From contig CACXFY010000064.1 of NCBI GenBank assembly GCA_902767005.1, positions 1-7,252 on the forward strand: a DNA stretch of 7,252 nucleotides. The letters run 5' to 3'. This document shows positions 1-5,361 of the stretch, one piece after another (positions within the stretch are counted from its first letter, which is position 1; each line of letters starts with the position of its first letter). The notes beneath the pieces are model-generated. The model saw only the letters and a list, made by a program, of their open reading frames with translations. It was not told the origin of the DNA and did not search any database. The stretch comes from an uncultured Erysipelotrichaceae bacterium. Lineage in GTDB: Bacteria > Bacillota_I > Bacilli_A > RF39 > UBA660. The position numbers and the translations under genes were made by a program.

Positions 1-73
1 CTTCTTTTTCTTTCTTTCCACAACCAGTAATTATTATTAAAGCAATAAGAATAATAGTAAGTACTTTTTTCAT
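1..73 (-). CDS. N-terminus of a putative lipoprotein, runs off the left edge
   Basis: The minus strand reads in frame from an ATG at 73-71 to the window edge, giving 24 complete codons that begin MKKVLTIILIALIIITGCGK. This is a classic bacterial lipoprotein signal: two lysines, a hydrophobic stretch, then a lipobox ending in Cys18 (I-T-G-C), followed by a lysine/glutamate-rich linker. After cleavage before Cys18 the protein would be lipid-anchored to the outer face of the membrane. A GGTGAT Shine-Dalgarno on the minus strand (about 85-80) sits 6-7 bases before the ATG and supports the start. The mature domain lies outside the window, so its function (binding protein, foldase or other) cannot be told. 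It is divergent from the HD-domain gene and may share a symmetrical promoter with it. Confidence 0.8.
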   Translation of the reverse strand, partial: MKKVLTIILIALIIITGCGKKEKE

Positions 74-94
74 AATATATCACCAATACTATTA

Positions 95-132
95 TATAAT
101 AACTTGACAAATTAATAAAACAAGTTATTATA
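95..132. promoter_or_regulatory. Palindromic promoter region between divergent genes
   Basis: The arms at 95-106 and 121-132 are perfect 12-base inverted repeats (TATAATAACTTG and its reverse complement) separated by 14 bases. On the plus strand a consensus -35 TTGACA (104-109) is followed 16 bases later by TATTAT (126-131), a good sigma-A promoter for the HD gene. By symmetry the minus strand carries TTGTTT (123-118) and TATTAT (101-96), also 16 bases apart, pointing at the lipoprotein gene. The palindrome may simply be two overlapping face-to-face promoters, or it may be an operator for a dimeric regulator. The plus-strand promoter is well supported; the minus-strand promoter and any operator role are inferred. 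Confidence 0.6.
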
Positions 133-157
133 AAACAATATAAGAGAAGGAGATATC

Positions 158-796
158 ATGGAAAAAGCAAAGAGAGTAATAGATTTTTATATCATATGTA
201 ATAGACTAAAAGATATCATTAGAACTGGATGGTTAGATTGGAATGTCGAAAGAGAAAGAGTAGAGAGTGTAGCGGAACATATCTATGGAGTTCAAATGTT
301 CGCAATTGCCATGGCTTCTGAATATGACTATGATGTAGATTTAAACAAAGTAATAATGATGTTAGCCGTTCATGAATTAGAAGAAACAATAATAGGTGAT
401 AAAACACTATTTCAAATATCAAAAGAAGAAAAAGAAAGAATAGGTCATCAAGCAGTAAAAGAAATACTAAAAGGCTTAAAAAGTGGAGAAGAAATAGAAC
501 AATTAATATTAGAATTCGATGAAAAAAAGACTAAAGAAGCTTTCTTTGCATATCAATGCGATAAATTAGAATGTGATACACAAGCTAAATTATATGATGA
601 ACAAAATTGTGTAGACTTATCTCATCAAAAAAATAACTTAAGTTTAAATAATGATACTGTAAAAAAACTAATCGAAGAAGAAAAATCTTTTTCTAAAATG
701 TGGTTAGCATTTGGAAGAGAGCTATATCCATATGATGAAAACTTTACGGAAGTATCTAACTATTTATCACAAAATAAGATAAAAATAAGAAAATAG
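158..796 (+). CDS. HD-domain phosphohydrolase, YfbR/HDDC2-like
   Basis: This 212-residue soluble protein matches the HD_3 branch of the HD superfamily, which includes E. coli YfbR and human HDDC2. Those are cytoplasmic metal-dependent 5'-deoxynucleotidases that remove phosphate from dNMPs. The conserved elements are in order: R-T-G-W (22-25), E-S-V-A-E-H with metal ligand His41, His72-Glu73 with downstream E-E and G-D (80-81), and the distal Asp135 in Q-C-D-K-L-E-C-D. The signature His-Asp is His-Glu here (H-E-L-E-E); I believe related Bacillota proteins share this, so it need not mean loss of activity. Length is close to YfbR (about 200). The start is fixed by AAGGAG at 147-152, five bases upstream. 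It appears monocistronic, between its own promoter and a weak hairpin at the stop codon. A role in nucleotide-pool housekeeping is inferred from the family; the exact substrate is unknown. Confidence 0.8.
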   Translation: MEKAKRVIDFYIICNRLKDIIRTGWLDWNVERERVESVAEHIYGVQMFAIAMASEYDYDVDLNKVIMMLAVHELEETIIGDKTLFQISKEEKERIGHQAVKEILKGLKSGEEIEQLILEFDEKKTKEAFFAYQCDKLECDTQAKLYDEQNCVDLSHQKNNLSLNNDTVKKLIEEEKSFSKMWLAFGRELYPYDENFTEVSNYLSQNKIKIRK

Positions 797-812
797 AAAT
801 ACTATTTTCTTT
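787..812 (+). terminator. Possible weak terminator after the HD gene
   Basis: AAGAAAATAG (787-796) and CTATTTTCTT (802-811) form a perfect ten-base stem with a five-base loop; the TAG stop codon lies in the left arm. The downstream tract is T-rich but interrupted (TATTTGTCT). The stem has only two G-C pairs, so it would be a weak terminator; an equally AT-rich chance hairpin cannot be excluded. A new promoter starts immediately after it, which fits a transcription-unit boundary. Confidence 0.4.
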
Positions 813-814
813 AT

Positions 815-843
815 TTGTCTAAAGACTATTTTTGTGGTAAAAT
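815..843 (+). promoter_or_regulatory. Promoter of the prfB operon (extended -10)
   Basis: TTGTCT (815-820) is followed by a 17-base spacer and TAAAAT (838-843). A TG at 835-836, one base before the -10, makes it an extended -10 promoter. The start of transcription would fall near 849-851, giving a leader of about 20 bases that contains the GGAGG at 860-864. Confidence 0.65.
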
Positions 844-869
844 CTAAATGAATATAATTGGAGGTACAT

Positions 870-1968
870 ATGGAATTAAAAGAACTAAAAAAAGAACTAG
901 ATGATAAATCTCTAATAATAGATGAGTTATGGAGGTCACTTTGACATCCAAAAAAAAGAACAAGAAATAAAAGAATTAGAAGATAAAACAAACGACTTAT
1001 CTTTCTGGAATGATCGTGAAGAAGCAGAAAAAGCAATAAAAGAACTAAATAATAAGAAAGATTTAGTAAATAAAATAAAAACATTAAAAGAAAAAATTAC
1101 TGATAATTTAGGTCTATTATCTCTAATAGAAATAGACTATGATGAAGAAAGTCTAAAAGAGATAGAAGAAGATATAATTAATTTATCTAAAGAAATAGAA
1201 GAATTAAACTTATTACTTTTATTAAATGGTCCATATGATAATAATGATTGTATTATAGATATTCATTCTGGAGCCGGTGGAACAGAAGCTTGTGATTGGG
1301 CAGATATGTTATACAGAATGTACTTAAGATATTGTGAAAAAAAGAATTATAAAGTAACAGTACTGGATTATCAACCTGGTGATGAAGCTGGAATAAAGAG
1401 TGTTTCTTTCTCTGTAAAAGGACAATATGCTTATGGTTATTTAAAAAATGAAAAAGGTGTCCATAGATTAGTAAGACTATCACCCTTTGATTCAAATAAT
1501 AGAAGACATACTTCTTTCGCATCTATTGAAGTAACCCCAGAAATAGAACAAGATAATACTATTGAAATAGATGAAAAAGACTTAAAAATAGATGTTTATC
1601 GATCAACTGGAGCCGGCGGTCAAGGCGTAAATACTACCGATTCAGCTGTCCGTATTACACATCTACCTACAAAGATAGTAGTAACATGTCAAAATGAAAG
1701 AAGCCAAATACAAAATAAAGAACAAGCACTAAAAGTACTAAAAAACAAATTATTATTAATAAAATTAGAAGAACAAGAAAAAGAATTAAAACAGATTCAA
1801 GGAGATCAAAAAAACATAGAATTTGGATCACAAATACGTAGTTATGTAATGCACCCATATTCTATGGTAAAAGATCATCGTACTAATGCTGAAACAAGTA
1901 ATGTAACTAAAGTATTAGATGGTGATTTAGATATGTTTATAGAAGAGAATTTAAAGGCAGGTTTATAA
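870..1968 (+). CDS. prfB: Peptide chain release factor 2 (RF2), programmed +1 frameshift
   Basis: RF2 releases finished proteins at UGA and UAA codons. Translation starts at ATG 870, preceded by GGAGG (860-864), and reads 24 codons to an in-frame TGA at 942-944. Skipping base 942 after CTT (939-941) continues in the +1 frame with GAC ATC CAA and gives a 365-residue protein, the same length as E. coli RF2. An open frame starting at 922 (MSYGGHF...) is a false start lacking the true N-terminus. In full-protein numbering, the stop-codon recognition tripeptide Ser-Pro-Phe is at 204-206, inside R-L-S-P-F-D-S, and the catalytic Gly-Gly-Gln at 249-251, inside G-A-G-G-Q-G-V-N. The N-terminal part is helical and charged, as in the family. 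SPF separates it from RF1, which has PxT. The gene overlaps the next by one base (TAATG). No secA is seen upstream, unlike many Bacillota. Confidence 0.97.
931..945 (+). promoter_or_regulatory. RF2 autoregulatory +1 frameshift site
   Basis: The sequence is GGAGG (931-935), a three-base spacer TCA, the slippery codon CTT (939-941), then TGA followed by C (942-945). This matches the known prfB element: an internal Shine-Dalgarno placed three bases before CUU, followed by UGAC, a poor termination context. When RF2 is scarce the ribosome stalls at UGA, slips +1 and makes RF2; when RF2 is abundant it stops and releases a 24-residue peptide. The mechanism is established for the family; the site itself is read directly. 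Confidence 0.96.
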
Positions 1969-2849
1969 TGAATTTAGTATCCAAAAGAAAATATCGTAAA
2001 TTACTAAATAGAATTAATCATAAGTCTTTTTACTTAAGATTTATGAGTTTTCTTGTTGGATGTTTCTTAATATCAGTAGCCTATAATATCTTTTTAGTAG
2101 AAAATGATATAGTACCTGGTGGAGTAGGTGGTATCGCTATCATCTTAAACTCAATATTTAGTATAGAAAACTGGAAAATAATCTTAATAGCCAACGTTAT
2201 CTTACTAATAATAAGTAACTTTACTCTAGAAAAAGAACAAACAAGAGCTTCAATAATTGGCTCATTACTATTACCAGTATTTGTTTATTTAACACAAAAT
2301 ATTAATGTTTGGTTAGAAATAGACTACACCCAAAAAGTATTAGCAGCTGTATTTGGTGGAGTAATATATGGTTTTGGAGCTGGTTTAGTCTTTAAAGCCG
2401 GTTTTACTACTGGAGGAACTGATATAGTAAATCAAATAATATCTAAATATGTAAAAATATCAATTGGTAATAGTATGTTAATAAGTGATGGTTTAATAGT
2501 ATTATCAAGTGCCATCTTCTTTGGACCAATGAACCTACTATATTCAATAATAGTACTATATATCATTAGTTTAATGTCAGATCGTGTAATACTAGGTATT
2601 TCTGATAATAAAGCCTTCTACATAATAACCGAACACGAAGAAGCTATAAAAGAATATATATTTACAAACTTAGGTCATAGCGTAACTATATTTAACGCTA
2701 AAGGTGGTTTTAAAAAAGAAAAAGAAAATGTATTATTATGTGTTCTACCAACAAGAGATTATTACAAATTAAAAGCGGGTATTCATGAAATAGATAAAGA
2801 TGCTTTCTTTGTCGTAACAGATGCTTATGAAGTGTTTGGAGGCGAATAA
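1968..2849 (+). CDS. YitT-family membrane protein (first copy, canonical motifs)
   Basis: This 293-residue protein has the YitT layout: a multi-helix membrane domain (old DUF161) and a soluble C-terminal DUF2179 domain. Hydrophobic segments lie at about 25-44, 69-87, 96-109, 124-145, 169-187 and 189-207. The conserved loops are present: P-G-G-V-G-G at 50-55 after the first helix and K-A-G-F-T-T-G-G-T-D, with T-T-G-G-T-D at 147-152. DUF2179 runs from about 214 to 290, with K-A-F-Y-I-I-T, V-T-I-F-N-A-K-G-G and ending V-T-D-A-Y-E-V-F-G-G-E. The molecular function of the family is not established; a transporter or channel role is a guess. The ATG overlaps the prfB stop (TAATG), so translation is probably coupled to prfB; AAAGGCAGG just upstream may help. 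From memory, B. subtilis has a YitT-family gene (yvjA) next to prfB. Confidence 0.9.
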   Translation: MNLVSKRKYRKLLNRINHKSFYLRFMSFLVGCFLISVAYNIFLVENDIVPGGVGGIAIILNSIFSIENWKIILIANVILLIISNFTLEKEQTRASIIGSLLLPVFVYLTQNINVWLEIDYTQKVLAAVFGGVIYGFGAGLVFKAGFTTGGTDIVNQIISKYVKISIGNSMLISDGLIVLSSAIFFGPMNLLYSIIVLYIISLMSDRVILGISDNKAFYIITEHEEAIKEYIFTNLGHSVTIFNAKGGFKKEKENVLLCVLPTRDYYKLKAGIHEIDKDAFFVVTDAYEVFGGE

Positions 2850-2850
2850 T

Positions 2851-3690
2851 ATGAAGAAAGAAAAGAAAGAATTCGTAAATGCCATTTTAATGACTATGTC
2901 ATTAGTAGTAAACGCTATCCTATATAATCTATTTCTCTTTCCGCTAGACTTAGTAACAGGTAGTGCTTCAGGAGTAGGAACAATAACTTATCATCTATAT
3001 AGAATAAATCCTGCATTCATGGTCTTATTAATATCAGTATCCTGTATAATAGTTTCTTTCATGTATTTAGGATATAAAAAGACTATTGGTACTATAGTTG
3101 CTTCCTTAGCTTTCCCACTATTCATTGCCATAGCGTCTCCTCTAAATAATATTATTCAAGCAAGACCAGAAGATATGCTAATAATTGTCGTATTTGCTGG
3201 TATCTTACAAGGAATTGCTAATGGACTAATGTATAGAAGTGGTTATTCTAATGGAGGGTTCCCAATAATAAGTCAAATACTAGAAGAAAAGTATAAAATA
3301 CCAGTCGCTAAATCTTCCCTAATTATTAACTTAATAATAGTATTAATAGGTGGCTATTACTTTGGAAGTATCAATGTTATGTATGCCATAATATTCTTAT
3401 ATATCAATGATATAGTATTAAATAAAGTTCTATTAGGTATAAATAACAATAAATCATTCTATATCATCACAAGTGAAGATGAAGACATAAAAGATTACAT
3501 CGTAAAAGATTTAAAACACCAAGTAACAGTATTTAATGTTAAAGGAGGCTTTATGGAAAAAAGAAAGAAAGCCATTTTAACAATAATACCAAGTAGAGAA
3601 TACTACAAAGTTAAAGAGAAAATTAAACAAATAGATGAAGAAGCTTTCTGTATAGTAACTGAATCTTATCAAGCAGAAGGCGTTAAATAG
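2851..3690 (+). CDS. YitT-family membrane protein (second, divergent copy)
   Basis: This is a tandem paralogue of the preceding gene, 279 residues, with the same plan of a hydrophobic membrane domain (about 8-210) and a C-terminal DUF2179 domain. I start it at ATG 2851: GGAGG at 2838-2842 is eight bases upstream, and M-K-K-E-K-K-E fits a cytoplasmic N-terminus. An in-frame ATG at 2821 would lie inside the preceding gene and lacks such a site. The DUF2179 part is close to its neighbour (K-S-F-Y-I-I-T, Q-V-T-V-F-N-V-K-G-G-F, S-R-E-Y-Y-K-V), but the membrane signatures differ. T-G-S-A-S-G (36-41) replaces P-G-G-V-G-G, and N-G-G-F-P (134-138) replaces T-G-G-T-D, losing the conserved Asp. The C-terminus also lacks the V-F-G-G-E ending. 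One base separates it from the first copy, so both come from one transcript; a heteromeric complex is plausible but unproven. Confidence 0.88.
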   Translation: MKKEKKEFVNAILMTMSLVVNAILYNLFLFPLDLVTGSASGVGTITYHLYRINPAFMVLLISVSCIIVSFMYLGYKKTIGTIVASLAFPLFIAIASPLNNIIQARPEDMLIIVVFAGILQGIANGLMYRSGYSNGGFPIISQILEEKYKIPVAKSSLIINLIIVLIGGYYFGSINVMYAIIFLYINDIVLNKVLLGINNNKSFYIITSEDEDIKDYIVKDLKHQVTVFNVKGGFMEKRKKAILTIIPSREYYKVKEKIKQIDEEAFCIVTESYQAEGVK

Positions 3691-3693
3691 TGT

Positions 3694-3723
3694 AAAAGCC
3701 TTATAATATAAAGGCTTTTTTAT
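3694..3723 (+). terminator. Intrinsic terminator of the prfB-yitT-yitT operon
   Basis: AAAAGCCTT (3694-3702) pairs perfectly with AAGGCTTTT (3711-3719) around an eight-base loop, followed by a run of Ts to 3721. It begins four bases after the stop codon of the second YitT gene. This is the clearest rho-independent terminator in the window. Confidence 0.85.
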
Positions 3724-3751
3724 TTATAATACTTCATAATTATGATAAAAT
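3723..3751 (+). promoter_or_regulatory. Probable promoter of the ftsE-ftsX-M23 operon
   Basis: TAAAAT (3746-3751) with TG at 3743-3744 forms an extended -10 like that of prfB. The best -35 at 17-base spacing is the poor TTTATA (3723-3728), so the promoter would rely on the extended -10. Transcription would start near 3758, just before the Shine-Dalgarno of ftsE, giving a leader of about 20 bases. Confidence 0.5.
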
Positions 3752-3776
3752 AAATAATAAGGTGGTGAATAAATAC

Positions 3777-4475
3777 ATGGATTTAATTAGACTTAAAAAC
3801 GTTGAAAAGAAATACAAAAATGGAGTAACTGCCATATATGATTTAAACCTAGCCATCGAAAAAGGCTCATTTGTCTTTATAATAGGTGGTTCTGGAAGTG
3901 GAAAATCAACTTTAATTAAGATGTTATATCGTGAAGAAAAACCAACTAAAGGGAAAATCGTAGTTGGTGGTCTTGACGTTGGTAAAATAAGAAATTCAAA
4001 AGTATATAAATTAAGAAGAAAACTAGGAATAGTCTTCCAAGACTTTAGACTATTACCAAAATTAACAGTTTATGAAAATGTAGCTTTTGCTTTAGAAGTA
4101 ATAGGAGCACCAAAGAGTGAAATAAGAACTAAAGTGTTAAAAGCTTTAGAAGATGTAGGATTAAAGAATAAAGTACATAATTATCCAGACCAATTATCTG
4201 GAGGAGAACAACAAAGAGTCGCAATTGCAAGAGCAATAGTAAATGATCCAAAGTTATTACTATGTGATGAGCCTACTGGAAACTTAGACCCAGATCGTAG
4301 TTTAGAAATAATGAAAGTTTTAGAACAAATCAATAAAAGTCGTGGAACAACTATTTTAATGGCAACACATGATAGAGAAACAGTAAATAAAATGAAAAAA
4401 CAAGTAATTACTCTAAAAGATGGTCACTTAGTAAAATTTAAACAGAAAGGAACATATACAGATGAAGCTATTTAG
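3777..4475 (+). CDS. ftsE: Cell-division ABC transporter ATP-binding protein FtsE
   Basis: FtsE is the cytoplasmic ATPase of FtsEX, which drives conformational change in FtsX to switch on a peptidoglycan hydrolase; it does not pump a known substrate. The 232-residue protein has every ABC motif: Walker A G-G-S-G-S-G-K-S-T (37-45), Q-loop V-F-Q-D-F-R-L-L (Gln88), signature L-S-G-G-E-Q-Q (140-146), Walker B L-L-L-C-D-E-P (160-166), D-loop N-L-D (169-171) and switch His198. The F-Q-D-F-R-L-L stretch and M-D-L-I-R-L-K-N-V start are typical of FtsE rather than LolD or MacB. I choose ATG 3777 because AAGGTGGTGA (3759-3768) is a Shine-Dalgarno eight bases upstream; in-frame GTGs at 3762 and 3765 are part of that site. 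The gene overlaps ftsX by 14 bases, so the two subunits are translationally linked. Confidence 0.95.
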   Translation: MDLIRLKNVEKKYKNGVTAIYDLNLAIEKGSFVFIIGGSGSGKSTLIKMLYREEKPTKGKIVVGGLDVGKIRNSKVYKLRRKLGIVFQDFRLLPKLTVYENVAFALEVIGAPKSEIRTKVLKALEDVGLKNKVHNYPDQLSGGEQQRVAIARAIVNDPKLLLCDEPTGNLDPDRSLEIMKVLEQINKSRGTTILMATHDRETVNKMKKQVITLKDGHLVKFKQKGTYTDEAI

Positions 4476-5361
4476 AATGTTAGGAAGAAGCATAAGAGAT
4501 GCTTTCAAAAGTGTAATTAGAAACTTTTCTCTTTCTTTAGCCTCTATCTCATGTATAACAATAACGCTAATCATTGTTGCTGTCGCAATAATTGCTTCCT
4601 TAAATGTAGATAACTTTACTAAAGAAATAGAAAAAGATTTAACAATCGTTGTCTTCTTAGATAATAATGTCGAAAAAGAAGATATAGATAATGTCGAAAA
4701 ACACATAAAAAAACTAACTAATGTAGACAGTTATATCTTTAAATCAAGACAAGAAGTAAAAAAACAAATGCAAGAAGAATCAGAAGTATTTAATACAGTA
4801 TTAAATAATTGGGATGATAATGAAAGCCCATTAAAAGACACTTTCCAAGTAAAAGTAAAAGATGTCGAAAAAATATCAGCTACTGCTCATAGAATAGAGA
4901 AGTTTAATAAAGTATCAGTAGTAAGATATGGAGAAGGAATGGTAGATAAATTAATAGTAGCCTTCTCATCAGTCCAAAAAGTAACTTATGGAATCGTAAT
5001 AGCTCTAATACTAGTAACAGTATTCTTAATAGTTAATACAATTAAATTAACTATCTCAGCTAGAAAAGACGCTATTGAAATAATGCGATTAGTTGGAGCT
5101 AGTAACTTCACAGTAAAAACTCCATTCATTATAGAAGGAATGATTTTAGGACTATTTGGATCAATTGTTCCAGTATTAATAACAACATATGGATACTTAG
5201 CTTTCTATAAGCATTTTGAAGGACATTTATTCTCTCCATTAATTGAGTTAATAAAACCTGAACCATTTATTTATACAGTATCTCTAGTAGTAGTAATTAT
5301 AGGTATATTAGTAGGTATGATAGGTAGTGCTAGTGCCGTAAGAAAGTATTTAAAGATATAA
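4462..5361 (+). CDS. ftsX: Cell-division membrane protein FtsX
   Basis: FtsX is the membrane half of FtsEX. This 299-residue protein shows the family layout: a short cytoplasmic N-terminus, TM1 (about 26-47), a large extracytoplasmic loop (about 48-172), then TM2 (about 174-194), TM3 (about 223-246) and TM4 (about 271-291) with a basic C-terminus. The cytoplasmic stretch D-A-I-E-I-M-R-L-V-G-A-S (203-214), followed by P-F-I-I-E-G and G-L-F-G-S, is the FtsX hallmark that couples to FtsE. The outer loop binds and activates the hydrolase; the next gene encodes the obvious candidate. The ATG lies inside the end of ftsE, with AAAGGAA (4446-4452) nine bases upstream. A short near-repeat in the loop (N-N-V-E-K then D-N-V-E-K) looks incidental. 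The stop overlaps the next start (TAATG). Confidence 0.94.
   Translation: MKLFRMLGRSIRDAFKSVIRNFSLSLASISCITITLIIVAVAIIASLNVDNFTKEIEKDLTIVVFLDNNVEKEDIDNVEKHIKKLTNVDSYIFKSRQEVKKQMQEESEVFNTVLNNWDDNESPLKDTFQVKVKDVEKISATAHRIEKFNKVSVVRYGEGMVDKLIVAFSSVQKVTYGIVIALILVTVFLIVNTIKLTISARKDAIEIMRLVGASNFTVKTPFIIEGMILGLFGSIVPVLITTYGYLAFYKHFEGHLFSPLIELIKPEPFIYTVSLVVVIIGILVGMIGSASAVRKYLKI

Noticed and set aside
817..826. GTC-TAAA-GAC mini-hairpin before prfB as a regulatory RNA
   Set aside because: Only three base pairs, and it lies within the promoter upstream of the expected transcription start.
797..869. Riboswitch or leader RNA upstream of prfB
   Set aside because: The gap is 73 bases and the predicted leader about 20 bases, too short for a known riboswitch; regulation is already explained by the frameshift.
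922..942. ATG 922 as start of RF2 (MSYGGHF...)
   Set aside because: It is out of the natural reading path; the residues before GAC 943 are translated in the other frame from ATG 870, and the frameshift site and RF2 length fit exactly.
767..1084. Minus-strand open frame covering the prfB start
   Set aside because: It is the antisense shadow of A-rich coding sequence, Leu/Phe/Tyr-rich, without a ribosome site; the same holds for other minus-strand frames at 219-422, 1253-1522, 1667-1858, 4428-4706 and 5490-5684.
2821..2850. ATG 2821 as start of the second YitT protein
   Set aside because: It lies inside the end of the first YitT gene without a ribosome site; ATG 2851 has GGAGG at the right distance.
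3541..3555. Internal AAAGGAGG followed by in-frame ATG 3553 in the second YitT gene, a possible separate DUF2179 start
   Set aside because: AAAGGAGG is explained by the conserved Lys-Gly-Gly of DUF2179, and only four bases separate it from the ATG; the product would be just the end of the domain.
3762..3776. GTG 3762 or 3765 as start of FtsE
   Set aside because: These codons are part of the Shine-Dalgarno for ATG 3777, and the longer form adds residues not typical of FtsE.
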